From Cellvibrio sp. pealriver (GTDB lineage: Bacteria > Pseudomonadota > Gammaproteobacteria > Pseudomonadales > Cellvibrionaceae), in assembly GCF_001183545.1 (NCBI RefSeq), contig NZ_KQ236688.1:3670395-3734394 (forward strand): a stretch of DNA of 64,000 nt, in the 5' to 3' direction. This document shows, one piece after another, positions 34,995 through 43,929 of this stretch. Position 1 is the first letter of the stretch. Each line of letters opens with the position of its first letter. The translations under genes were made by a program, and so were the position numbers. Below the pieces are notes generated by a model. The model saw only the letters and a list, made by a program, of their open reading frames with translations, ran no database searches and was not told the DNA's origin.

Positions 34995-36263
34995 ATGGAA
35001 GAGAATATTTATCATCTTCAGTATGCGATGGACACCTTTTACTTTTTGGTGATGGGTGCCTTGGTAATGTGGATGGCAGCAGGTTTTGCCATGCTCGAAT
35101 CCGGCTTGGTTCGCGCCAAGAATACAACTGAAATCCTGACCAAAAACGTGGTGCTCTATGCGACAGCTTGTACCATGTATCTGGTGTGCGGTTACGCGAT
35201 CATGTACGGCGGCAACTTCTTCCTTTCAGGTATTGCCGATGTCAATGTTGATGAAACCCTGAAAAGTTTCGCTGAGCGTGAAGATGGTTTCACCGGCGGG
35301 TCGATTTATTCAGGCGCGTCTGACTTCTTCTTCCAGGTAGTGTTTGTTGCCACCTGTATGTCTATCGTTTCCGGTGCTGTGGCCGAGCGTATGAAGCTCT
35401 GGGCATTCTTGCTGTTCGCCGTAGTGATGACCGGTGTGATCTATCCAATCGAAGGTTCCTGGACATGGGGCGCAGAAGGTCTGTTTGGCCTGAACATCGA
35501 TGACCAATTCGGCTTCAAGGATTTTGCGGGCTCAGGCATTGTGCATATGGCGGGTGCTTCTGCAGCTTTGGCGGGTGTGCTGTTGCTGGGTGCTCGTAAA
35601 GGTAAATACGGTCCAAACGGTGAAATCAATGCGATCACCGGTGCTAACTTGCCAATGGCGACTTTGGGTATGTTGATCCTGTGGTTTGGTTGGTTTGGTT
35701 TCAATGGCGGTTCAGTTCTGAAACTGGGCGACATCGCCAACGCTAACACTGTTGCAATGGTTTTCCTTAATACTAACGCTGCAGCGGCTGGTGGTTTGCT
35801 GGGCTCATTGGTTGTTGCCCGTTTGCTGTTCGGTAAGGCTGACTTGACCATGATCCTCAACGGTGCTTTGGCTGGTCTCGTCGCCATTACCGCAAGCCCT
35901 GATACTCCAAGTGCGCTGGCTTCCGTCATCATTGGTGTGGTTGCGGGTGTGTTGGTAGTGTTCTCAATCCTTGGTCTGGACAAGTTGCGTATCGATGACC
36001 CGGTGGGTGCGATTTCTGTTCACGGTACTGCGGGTCTGTTTGGTCTGTTGGTTGTTCCATTCACCGCTGAAGGGACTACGTTCCTCGGTCAATTAGCCGG
36101 TGCAGCGATTATCTTCGCTTGGGTATTCGGCGCTAGCCTGGTGGTTTGGTACATTATCAAGTTGGTTATCGGTATCCGCGTCTCTGAAGAAGAAGAGTTC
36201 GAAGGTGTTGATATTGCCGAGTGCGGTATGGAAGCTTATCCAGAGTTTACTCGCTCCAAGTAA
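34995..36263 (+). CDS. amtB: Ammonium transporter AmtB
   Basis: 422 residues with eleven membrane segments expected. The twin pore histidines are visible in GIVHMAGASAAL and ISVHGTAGLFGLL, and the selectivity-vestibule region in FFFQVVFVATCMSIVSGAVAER. The first residues lack the long cleaved signal peptide of E. coli AmtB (MEENIYHLQYAMD). The protein imports ammonium and is closed by GlnK. It sits between two GlnK-type genes, 31 bases after the first. Confidence 0.94.
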   Translation: MEENIYHLQYAMDTFYFLVMGALVMWMAAGFAMLESGLVRAKNTTEILTKNVVLYATACTMYLVCGYAIMYGGNFFLSGIADVNVDETLKSFAEREDGFTGGSIYSGASDFFFQVVFVATCMSIVSGAVAERMKLWAFLLFAVVMTGVIYPIEGSWTWGAEGLFGLNIDDQFGFKDFAGSGIVHMAGASAALAGVLLLGARKGKYGPNGEINAITGANLPMATLGMLILWFGWFGFNGGSVLKLGDIANANTVAMVFLNTNAAAAGGLLGSLVVARLLFGKADLTMILNGALAGLVAITASPDTPSALASVIIGVVAGVLVVFSILGLDKLRIDDPVGAISVHGTAGLFGLLVVPFTAEGTTFLGQLAGAAIIFAWVFGASLVVWYIIKLVIGIRVSEEEEFEGVDIAECGMEAYPEFTRSK

Positions 36264-36271
36264 TAACAATC

Positions 36272-36305
36272 ACGCTGCCTTGTTTGATTGTGATCAAGGC
36301 AGCGT
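36272..36305 (+). repeat. 11-bp stem hairpin after amtB
   Basis: ACGCTGCCTTG and CAAGGCAGCGT form a perfect stem with a 12-base loop, 9 bases after the amtB stop. No T-tract follows, so it may be a processing or stability hairpin between amtB and the second glnK rather than a strong terminator. Confidence 0.7.
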
Positions 36306-36346
36306 AAATACCTCACCTACTTTATAAAGTTGTTGTTGATGTGTGA

Positions 36347-36790
<444 letters not shown>

Positions 36791-36830
36791 TTGACTGTAT
36801 TTTCCCTGCTGCTGGTAATTTCCAGTAGAT

Positions 36831-36860
36831 AAAAAACGTCACAATTTTGTGGCGTTTTTT
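36831..36860 (+). terminator. Intrinsic terminator after the second glnK
   Basis: AAAAAACGTCAC pairs with GTGGCGTTTTTT (one G-U pair) around an AATTTT loop. The stem ends in a T-run, 40 bases after the stop. The A-run on the other side allows it to act for the convergent gene at 36900 as well. Confidence 0.85.
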
Positions 36861-36899
36861 TATGGCTGCTGATATAGCGTGAAAGATGATGCTGATTAT

Positions 36900-37223
36900 T
36901 TAAGATAAAAATTTAGTCAGGCTTGCGCGCAATCGATTAATAAAAACTCGCTGCTGAATAAAAAAATAAATAGGCAGTGCAACAACCATCAACAGTATCG
37001 CGCTGGTTTGTTGCGACATGCCAAGTGCTGGCCTAACCACAAGCACAAAGAAAAAACACAGGGCTGCCATAGTCAATGCGCTGATGAGGTTGTTGCGCCA
37101 GATACGCATTTTATTTTCTTCAGAAAAAGCATCTTTATAGGCTTTTGCAAGCAACGCTTGTTGCTCTGGCAGATCAAATGACGACAGTTCAGGAAAATGT
37201 TTTACAAGGCGTTTAAAGTTCAT
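36900..37223 (-). CDS. Small two-helix membrane protein of unknown function
   Basis: 107 residues. A charged N-terminal helix (FKRLVKHFPELSSFDLPEQQ, KAYKDAFSEENKM) is followed by two hydrophobic segments at about 48-65 and 76-92 and a basic end. No family was recognised. It is convergent with the second glnK, sharing its terminator region, and divergent from sutA. Coding character and length are reasonable. Confidence 0.65.
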   Translation of the reverse strand: MNFKRLVKHFPELSSFDLPEQQALLAKAYKDAFSEENKMRIWRNNLISALTMAALCFFFVLVVRPALGMSQQTSAILLMVVALPIYFFIQQRVFINRLRASLTKFLS

Positions 37224-37527
37224 AAGCAGGACAAAAGAAACCCAAAATGGATGTGTGGATATTTAGTGTGCAAATTTTTGGTGAAATTGATCTTGTTGTC
37301 ACTTTTTTGCACGCATCTAGCAAGCGCTAGACTTGCTCAAGGTTAATAACTAAAATCCGCCGCGATGGCAGTGAGTAAGATAAAAAAAGCCTAAAAATTT
37401 ATGGCCAATAGTCATGACGTTTAAAAGAGTCTGCGCTATATATTAGCCGAAGCCATTGCTGCTATCAGTAATGAACAAGTCGGGATAAAAACCAAGATCC
37501 ACATTGTACAAGTTTTCAGGTGACATT
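37224..37527. other. 304-base divergent promoter region before sutA
   Basis: No gene seen. It contains a short hairpin (TCTAGC 37316-37321 with GCTAGA 37326-37331). It also holds a possible sigma-70 promoter for sutA with ATGACG at 37414-37419 and TATATA at 37437-37442, 17 bases apart. Confidence 0.45.
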
Positions 37528-37836
37528 ATGACTGATGAAGACCCCATTAACGATGAAGAATTAGAAGACTCAGTAGACGGGGAGGAGGATGCCGACGAGG
37601 CGGATGAGGCGCTCGATAGCGATGACGCAAGCTTCTCAAGTCCTGCCAGTAAAGTAGTCGAATCAGAGGCGCTGGAGGATTTCAGCATAGCGTCACGCCA
37701 AAAAGCGCGCGATGAGCTGGAGGCTCAGATTGCTGCATTCTTGGCCAGAGGCGGTAAAATCAATGAGGTGCCTGCAAACGTCACCGCTGATCCGCCTAAA
37801 AAACCGACACCCGATTATGGTGGTCGCCCTATTTGA
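37528..37836 (+). CDS. sutA: SutA, RNA polymerase-associated transcription regulator
   Basis: 102 residues from ATG 37528 (MTDEDPIND); an earlier ATG at 37504 would add eight. The N-terminal half is a disordered acidic tail rich in Asp and Glu. A short helix follows (RQKARDELEAQIAAFLARGG), then the conserved C-terminal tail KINEVPANVTADPPKKP ending YGGRPI. These features match SutA of Pseudomonas aeruginosa (about 105 residues), which binds RNA polymerase and raises ribosomal and maintenance transcription during slow growth. Its place near glnK-amtB also agrees with Pseudomonas. An intrinsic terminator follows. Confidence 0.85.
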   Translation: MTDEDPINDEELEDSVDGEEDADEADEALDSDDASFSSPASKVVESEALEDFSIASRQKARDELEAQIAAFLARGGKINEVPANVTADPPKKPTPDYGGRPI

Positions 37837-37856
37837 TCAGCCGATTAAGTAATACC

Positions 37857-37885
37857 AAAGCCCCGCTTAACAGCGGGGCTTTTTT
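37857..37885 (+). terminator. Intrinsic terminator after sutA
   Basis: AAAGCCCCGC and GCGGGGCTTT form a 10-bp stem with a TTAACA loop and trailing T residues, 21 bases after the stop. Confidence 0.9.
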
Positions 37886-38146
37886 ATGGGCAAGTTAATT
37901 GCATAGAAAAGTGGGAAAAGAGACCTTGCAGGTCGTAATTTTGGTTTAATTTTCAGGTATTTCCATTATATTAGCGCTGAAAAATACAGGCGCATTTTTG
38001 GTTGTGCCTGCGCGGTCATTTTCAGTTTGTCGGGCGAGTCCAGACTCAGTTTTCCAGCATGTCGCTATTTAATTCCGGTGCGTCTGCGGTGAGTGTGCAC
38101 ATCTGTTCCATTCCAATAACTCAGCCAAGATTAAAGGAACCAACGA

Positions 38147-39574
38147 ATGTTAGTCAGTTTTGTTGTGCTCTATCTGCTCATTTCAATCGGGATCGGGGTC
38201 TATGCCGCGACCAAAGTCCATAACGCGAAAGACTACATTACAGCGGGCAGGCAGCTGCCGATGGGTGTGGTTATCGCCATGGTGTTTGCAACCTGGTTCG
38301 GAGCAGAAACGGTTCTGGGTATTCCTGGCACCTTCGTGGAAGAAAATCTGGGTGGCCTGATTTCAGATCCTTTCGGCGCTTCCTTTTGCTTGATGTTGTT
38401 TGCGCTGGTATTTGCACGCCCTCTTTATCGCAAAAATCTGCTCACCTTGGGTGATTTTTATCGCGAGAAATACAGCAAGCCGGTTGAGATTGTGGTGTCC
38501 ATCGCGATTGCGCTCTCGTACCTTGGTTGGGTTTCTGCACAAATTACTGCGTTAGGATTGGTGTTCCATGTATTGACCGACAGCGCCATTAGTATGGAAT
38601 TGGGCATCATCCTGGGTGCTGCGATTGTCATGACGTATACGCTCGTAGGTGGCATGTGGTCTGTTGCAATGACCACTGTGGTGCAGATGACGGTAATTGT
38701 CGTCGGGTTGCTGTGGATTGCGTTTTTGGTGTCGGACCAAACCGGTGGTGTGGCTCCTGTTGTAAAACACGCCTATGAAGCGGGTAAATTTGAATTCTGG
38801 CCGAGTTTGGAATGGGCCGCGGTGATTACCTTTATTGCCGGTTTTCTCACCATGGGCTTTGGTTCGATCCCGCAACAGGATGTATTCCAGCGTGTGAACT
38901 CTGCCAAAAGCGAAAACATCGCCGTATGGGGGACTTTCTTCGGTGGTGTGGCCTATTTATTTTTTGCCGCTATTCCACTTTATCTCGCGTATTCCGCGTT
39001 TATGGTTGACCCGGAAATGGCGGCAAGAGTGAGTGAGCAAGATTCCCAATTAGTGCTGCCGACTTTCGTGCTGGAACATATGCCCGTGTATGCCCAGATT
39101 ATTTTCTTTGGTGCGTTGTTGTCGGTCATTATGAGTACCGCGAGCGGCACTTTACTGGCTCCTTCCGTTACGCTGTCAGAAAACGTGATCAAGGAGTTGA
39201 TGCCCAATGGAAAAACCATGAGCGATAAACAATTCCTCACCATGATGCGCATTGTGGTAGCGCTTTTCTCGGTGTTAGTTGCGCTCTATGCGCTTTACTC
39301 GCTGCAGGAAGAGACATCCATCCACACAATGGTCGCCAATGCATACAAAGTGACTCTGGTGGTTGCGTTGGTTCCTTTGTTTGCCGGAATTTATTGGAAA
39401 AAAGCGAGCAATTTCGGCGCAGCAAGTTCAATCATCGCCGGACTTGTAGTGTGGATTCCATTGGAATTCATCATGCCTGATGCAGTACTTCCACCCCATT
39501 TTGCCGGATTTATTGTTGCTGCAGTCGTCATGGTTGTTGCCAGTCTTCTCAAGCCTGCCAAAGCAGCTGTTTGA
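38147..39574 (+). CDS. Sodium:solute symporter family protein
   Basis: 475 residues, about 13 membrane segments, with AAGGA 9 bases before the ATG. TAGRQLPMGVVIAMVFATWFG near the start (split as the unwound first helix) and SQITALGLVFHVL, TYTLVGGMWSV are typical of the SSS/LeuT-fold family (PutP, PanF and relatives). Such proteins import a metabolite with sodium. The substrate cannot be assigned and no catabolic genes are adjacent. It stands alone between sutA and hemC. Confidence 0.87.
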   Translation: MLVSFVVLYLLISIGIGVYAATKVHNAKDYITAGRQLPMGVVIAMVFATWFGAETVLGIPGTFVEENLGGLISDPFGASFCLMLFALVFARPLYRKNLLTLGDFYREKYSKPVEIVVSIAIALSYLGWVSAQITALGLVFHVLTDSAISMELGIILGAAIVMTYTLVGGMWSVAMTTVVQMTVIVVGLLWIAFLVSDQTGGVAPVVKHAYEAGKFEFWPSLEWAAVITFIAGFLTMGFGSIPQQDVFQRVNSAKSENIAVWGTFFGGVAYLFFAAIPLYLAYSAFMVDPEMAARVSEQDSQLVLPTFVLEHMPVYAQIIFFGALLSVIMSTASGTLLAPSVTLSENVIKELMPNGKTMSDKQFLTMMRIVVALFSVLVALYALYSLQEETSIHTMVANAYKVTLVVALVPLFAGIYWKKASNFGAASSIIAGLVVWIPLEFIMPDAVLPPHFAGFIVAAVVMVVASLLKPAKAAV

Positions 39575-39720
39575 TCCCTTTTTCTGGTTCATGGATGAGC
39601 CTCTCCTGTGTTGTATTTCCCTTTCCTGATTCTTGAGTCGCGGCGAATATCCCCTTTATGCCTATTTCGGGGAGGCTGATGTTATCATTTGCATCTTGTT
39701 AACTTACCAGTATCAGATCC

Positions 39721-40659
39721 ATGTCGACTCCTTCGCTTCTGCGCATTGCCACCCGTAAAAGTTTGCTTGCCCTGTGGCAGGCGGAATATGTCAAAGCCGA
39801 ATTGGAAAAGCATCATCCCGGTTTGACGGTTGAATTGGTGCCGTTAACCAGCCGTGGCGATAAAATTCTCGATGTCCCTCTCGCCAAAATTGGTGGCAAA
39901 GGCCTGTTCGTCAAAGAATTGGAACAGGCTTTGTTAGCAGGTGATGCGGATATCGCGGTGCATTCAATGAAAGATGTCCCCATGGATTTTCCAGCGGGTT
40001 TGGGGTTGGCGGTGATTTGCCCGCGCGAAGATGCACGCGATGCATTTGTTTCTAACCGCTTTCATTCGCTCGATGAATTGCCGCAAGGTGCAGTAGTGGG
40101 AACATCAAGCTTGCGTCGCCAGTGCCAATTGCTTGCCCATCGTCCGGATTTGCAGATCCGGTTTTTGCGCGGTAACGTGCAGACGCGCCTGCAAAAACTC
40201 GATGATGGTGAATACGATGCAATTATTCTCGCCGCTGCGGGTTTGATCCGTCTGGAGTTGAAAGAGCGTATCCGTACTTATATCGCGCCAGAGCAAAGTC
40301 TGCCCGCCGGTGGGCAAGGTGCAGTAGGCATTGAATGCCGCAGCGATGATGCCGCGACGCTCGCTCTGATCAAACCCTTGCATCACCAAATCACTGCTGA
40401 GCAAGTGTTGGCAGAGCGCGCGATGAACCGCCATTTGCAAGGCGGCTGCCAGGTGCCCATCGCCTGCTATGCTATTCATCGTGGTGATTCCTTGTGGTTG
40501 CGCGGATTGGTAGGTGCACCCGATGGTAGCCAGATGTTGTTCGATGAAATTTCCGGTGCAGTGGCAGATGCTGAAAAAATGGGAATCGAATTAGCCGAGC
40601 GTTTACTGGCGGCTGGTGCCGATAAAATTCTCGCTGAGGTTTACGCAAACGCGGAATAA
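39721..40659 (+). CDS. hemC: Porphobilinogen deaminase (hydroxymethylbilane synthase)
   Basis: 312 residues, the usual length. It joins four porphobilinogens into hydroxymethylbilane in heme and siroheme synthesis. [25 protein letters not shown] (catalytic Asp and Lys region), [10 protein letters not shown] and the dipyrromethane cofactor Cys243 in [11 protein letters not shown] are all present. It is the first gene of hemC-hemD-hemX-hemY, with only 3 bases to hemD. Cytosolic. Confidence 0.96.
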   Translation: MSTPSLLRIATRKSLLALWQAEYVKAELEKHHPGLTVELVPLTSRGDKILDVPLAKIGGKGLFVKELEQALLAGDADIAVHSMKDVPMDFPAGLGLAVICPREDARDAFVSNRFHSLDELPQGAVVGTSSLRRQCQLLAHRPDLQIRFLRGNVQTRLQKLDDGEYDAIILAAAGLIRLELKERIRTYIAPEQSLPAGGQGAVGIECRSDDAATLALIKPLHHQITAEQVLAERAMNRHLQGGCQVPIACYAIHRGDSLWLRGLVGAPDGSQMLFDEISGAVADAEKMGIELAERLLAAGADKILAEVYANAE

Positions 40660-40662
40660 GTC

Positions 40663-41511
40663 ATGACGGCCAAGCTGCAAGATTTTTGTGTCGTGATCAC
40701 GCGGCCTGCTGCACAGGCAACACCATGGGCGGCGCAGTTAACGACATTGGGATTCACCTGTGCGTATTGGAATTTGCTGGAAATATCGGCGGTAGCCAGT
40801 GAAGAAAAAATTCGCGCGATTAAAAACAAAATTCTGGATTTTGACCTTTATCAGAAAGTTATTTTTGTCAGCCAGAATGCTGTGGATTTTGGCATGGAGT
40901 GGCTGGAAAATTATTGGCCGCAGTTGCCAATCGGCATCGAGTATTTTGCTGTGGGCGCAACTACGGCTAAAAAACTGTCTGAATATGGCGTTACTGTACA
41001 AGACCTTGCGATAAGTAGCCGTGGTGGAATGACCAGCGAGGATTTATTAACGGCGGAAAACTTGCAGCACGTCGATGGCGAAAAAATCCTGATTTTTCGC
41101 GGTTGCGGTGGACGAGGGCATCTTGCAGAAGAATTGCGCAAGCGCGGTGCATGGGTTGATTACTGTGAATTGTATGAGCGTCAATTACCGGCAAACGCAG
41201 CGGAACAATTGGCGCAACTGATGGCATCAACCGACGTTGTGCATAAAGAAATTATTGTGAGTCTGCATAGCGGCGAAAGCTTGCAAAACATGTTAGATGC
41301 AATAGCGCAAAAACCTGCGCAAGAACAACTGCAAATACACATGTGGCTACAGGGGCGAATATTATTGGTGCCCAGCCAGCGAATCAGGGATGCGGCACAA
41401 ACAGCAGGATTCAAGCGAATTATCTGCGCTGAAAATGCTACAGACAACGCCATGACGGCAGCCTTGTTACATTATTGTCGCACACAAGAGTGCACTTCAT
41501 TACAGGACTAA
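40663..41511 (+). CDS. hemD: Uroporphyrinogen-III synthase
   Basis: 282 residues, slightly longer than E. coli HemD (246). It closes hydroxymethylbilane with inversion of ring D. The fold is two similar alpha/beta domains: VVITRPAAQATPWAAQL opens the first, VGATTAKKL ends it and LIFRGCGGRGHLAEEL opens the second. The family is poorly conserved, so context between hemC and hemX supports the call. Confidence 0.92.
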   Translation: MTAKLQDFCVVITRPAAQATPWAAQLTTLGFTCAYWNLLEISAVASEEKIRAIKNKILDFDLYQKVIFVSQNAVDFGMEWLENYWPQLPIGIEYFAVGATTAKKLSEYGVTVQDLAISSRGGMTSEDLLTAENLQHVDGEKILIFRGCGGRGHLAEELRKRGAWVDYCELYERQLPANAAEQLAQLMASTDVVHKEIIVSLHSGESLQNMLDAIAQKPAQEQLQIHMWLQGRILLVPSQRIRDAAQTAGFKRIICAENATDNAMTAALLHYCRTQECTSLQD

Positions 41512-41515
41512 CACA

Positions 41516-42634
41516 GTGACTGATTCAGATACGACCGTTCAATCACCCGCTGATAACGCATCCACCAAAAATTATTCTGCGAGCAAAGAGGCTGGCGTTG
41601 CCAATAAAACCCATGCCGGCAGTTTTGCGTTGTTGTGGTTTTTTATTGTGTTGTTATTTGCCGCTGTGTGTTACGGAGCCTATTTCGTTAGCAAGCAAGC
41701 AGAGCATCAAAAAAATGTTATTGATAGTCTGCTCAACCAACTTGAGCAACAAGTGCAAGCTGCTGAAACTCGTCAGCAAGTCATGGAAAGTAATATTGAA
41801 AAAGAATTGGTCGAGCAGCAAGAAGCAGTTCAAGCGAACCTGAATGATCTTGCAGAACAACTTGATAGTAATAATGCCCGTTTGATGTCGCTCTCCAGCG
41901 TCAATCGCGATGAATGGAAATTACAGGAAGCACAATATTTATTGCGGTTGGCTGACCAACGTATCTTGTTGGAAAAAGATAGCCAGAATGCATTGGCATT
42001 AGCATTATCAGCAGACGATGTATTGCGCGATATAGACCAGGCCGACTTGGTTGGCGTGCGCAAATTACTGGCAGAAGAAATTGCGGTATTGAAGTTAGCG
42101 GGCGTGATTGACCGCGAAGGTATCTATTTGCGGTTGTCCGCATTGTCTAATCAAATTGAAGCGATTCCTTTTATTGAACCTCTGGGAACCCAAAGCGATC
42201 TTCTGGAAGAAGAAGTGATTCCGGAAAATGAAACGTTGAAGCAAAGAATGACGCGCGGATTTTATAATCTGTTGCACAAACTGGGTTCTTATGTACGGGT
42301 GCGCGATCATGGCAAAACCATCAATGCCGTGTTGCCGCCTGCGGAACAAAAATACCTGCAACAGAATTTACGCTTAATGCTTGAACAGGCGCAGGTTGCT
42401 TTGCTGCGCAACGAAAAAGGCATCTATCAGGAAAGCTTGGTTAAAGCGCAAAACTGGATTAACCAGTATTACAATCTCAATGAAAAAGCATCGGCCGTAT
42501 TGGAAGAATTGCAGGCGTTGCAGCAAGAAGAAGTTGCCCCGGAACTGACCAATTTTAGTAATTCTGCAACTGCGTTAGCTGAATATATTGCCAAGCGCGA
42601 AAAAATGGCTGCTGCTCGTCGCGGGGTGCGCTAA
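41516..42634 (+). CDS. hemX: HemX family membrane protein
   Basis: 372 residues from a GTG at 41516, 4 bases after hemD. One membrane helix (about 37-59: FALLWFFIVLLFAAVCYGAYF) is followed by a long coiled coil (EHQKNVIDSLLNQLEQQVQAAE onward) and a helical periplasmic domain with EAQYLLRLADQRILLEKD. HemX proteins are often labelled uroporphyrinogen-III methyltransferase, but no SAM-binding motif is present. The true role, probably scaffolding of heme enzymes, is unsettled. One base overlaps hemY. Confidence 0.88.
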   Translation: MTDSDTTVQSPADNASTKNYSASKEAGVANKTHAGSFALLWFFIVLLFAAVCYGAYFVSKQAEHQKNVIDSLLNQLEQQVQAAETRQQVMESNIEKELVEQQEAVQANLNDLAEQLDSNNARLMSLSSVNRDEWKLQEAQYLLRLADQRILLEKDSQNALALALSADDVLRDIDQADLVGVRKLLAEEIAVLKLAGVIDREGIYLRLSALSNQIEAIPFIEPLGTQSDLLEEEVIPENETLKQRMTRGFYNLLHKLGSYVRVRDHGKTINAVLPPAEQKYLQQNLRLMLEQAQVALLRNEKGIYQESLVKAQNWINQYYNLNEKASAVLEELQALQQEEVAPELTNFSNSATALAEYIAKREKMAAARRGVR

Positions 42635-43839
42635 TGAGACGTCGTCTATTTAAAGCGATTTTCTTTGTCCTTATCGCGCTTGGTTTGGTGTTTTTGTTGT
42701 GGCGTGGCGACGGTTATTTGTTAATTGCTTACGGTACCAAAACTATCGAAATGACCTTGTGGGTTGCAGCACTGGTTGTCGTATTGATTTATACCGGCGT
42801 GTGGTTTATCCGCAAACTTATGCTCGGTGGTGTTGAAATGGCGCGCCGCTTCCGTGAAATATTTTTATTTGGCAGCGTTGAGCGCGCACAAAAACGTGCG
42901 GCGACTGGTATGGTCGATTACCTCACCGGCGACTGGCTGGAAGCACGCAAAAAATTGGTGCGCACACTCGATAAAGTGGAGTACCCACTCGCGAACTATA
43001 TTGCTGCCGCGCGCAGTAGCTTTGAAATGGGCGATGAAGCAGAAGCAGACAATATTCTGGATAAAGCACTCACGCTTGCGCACAGCGAATTGCCGGTGGC
43101 ATTGACGCGTGCCCGCTTGCATGTTCAATCGGGGCGCTATGAAGAAGCGATTGCGATTCTAAAACCAATTGACATCAAAATGCCGCGTCAGGCTGCGGTA
43201 CTGGATTTAATGCATCACATTTATATTGCGCAAAAAAATTGGCGCGCATTGGAAGAATTGTTCCCGGTTATGCGCAAAGCCAAAGTGCTTTCCAATGTAG
43301 AGTTTGAAGCCTTGGAAGTGTTGCTGGCCAGTGAAAAAATGGCAGCACTGGCGAGTGAATCAAAATCGTTATTGATTGCTGAACGTTTGCCTGCATTGCA
43401 AAAATTGTGGAAGTCTTTCCCGCGCAGTGTGCAACGCTCCCCAAAAGTAGTTACCGCGTATGCGCAGGCCTTGGCTGAAAATTATCAGGATCAGGAAGCC
43501 GAAGTGATTGTGCGTAAAGCACTGGGCAACCAATGGTATGACCCATTGGTCGCGCTCTACGGCCGTTTGCAAGTAAAAGAAATTCATACCCAAATCCGCA
43601 CCGTTGAATCATGGTTAAAAAGCAAACCCCAGGATGCTATGTTGTTGTTGACCATGGGGCGTTTGATGGAGCGCAATCAACAATGGGAATTGGCGCGCGA
43701 ATATTTCCAGCGCAGCTTGAACCAAAAGCAGGATTTGGAAACTACAGCTGAGTTGGCGCGATTGATGACCAAGTTGGGCGATCACAAAAAAAGTGCCGAG
43801 TATTACCAGCAGAGCTTACTTCTCGCTGGGCACAAATAA
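42634..43839 (+). CDS. hemY: HemY, TPR-containing membrane protein
   Basis: 401 residues. Two membrane helices lie at the N-terminus (FKAIFFVLIALGLVFLLW and MTLWVAALVVVLIYTGVWF), then TPR-like helical repeats through residue 395 (for example EWELAREYFQRSLNQ-type units near the end). HemY in gammaproteobacteria is not the oxygen-dependent protoporphyrinogen oxidase of Gram-positives despite the name. It overlaps hemX by one base (TAATG). A 12-base direct repeat CAAATAACTTTC (43833 and 43852) spans its stop codon. Confidence 0.9.
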   Translation: MRRRLFKAIFFVLIALGLVFLLWRGDGYLLIAYGTKTIEMTLWVAALVVVLIYTGVWFIRKLMLGGVEMARRFREIFLFGSVERAQKRAATGMVDYLTGDWLEARKKLVRTLDKVEYPLANYIAAARSSFEMGDEAEADNILDKALTLAHSELPVALTRARLHVQSGRYEEAIAILKPIDIKMPRQAAVLDLMHHIYIAQKNWRALEELFPVMRKAKVLSNVEFEALEVLLASEKMAALASESKSLLIAERLPALQKLWKSFPRSVQRSPKVVTAYAQALAENYQDQEAEVIVRKALGNQWYDPLVALYGRLQVKEIHTQIRTVESWLKSKPQDAMLLLTMGRLMERNQQWELAREYFQRSLNQKQDLETTAELARLMTKLGDHKKSAEYYQQSLLLAGHK

Positions 43840-43879
43840 CTTTCCCTTGCGCAAATAACTTTCTTTTTTGGTTGTTGGT

Positions 43880-43929
43880 ATGAATGGGTGGCGATGGATA
43901 TTAGCGAAAGGTCATCGCCACCCATTCAT
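43880..43929 (+). repeat. 17-bp perfect inverted repeat covering the pbpC start codon
   Basis: ATGAATGGGTGGCGATG (43880-43896) and CATCGCCACCCATTCAT (43913-43929) are exact inverses separated by 16 bases. The left arm begins with the pbpC start codon itself. In the mRNA it would fold into a stable hairpin hiding the start codon and the first codons from the ribosome. Confidence 0.9.

Noticed and set aside
37292..37313. Sigma-54-like site before sutA (TTGTCACTTTTTTGCA)
   Set aside because: The invariant GG is GT and the spacing is one base short.
41516..42634. Uroporphyrinogen-III C-methyltransferase activity for HemX
   Set aside because: The name is inherited from old annotation; no SAM-binding motif is visible and the protein is a membrane-anchored coiled coil.
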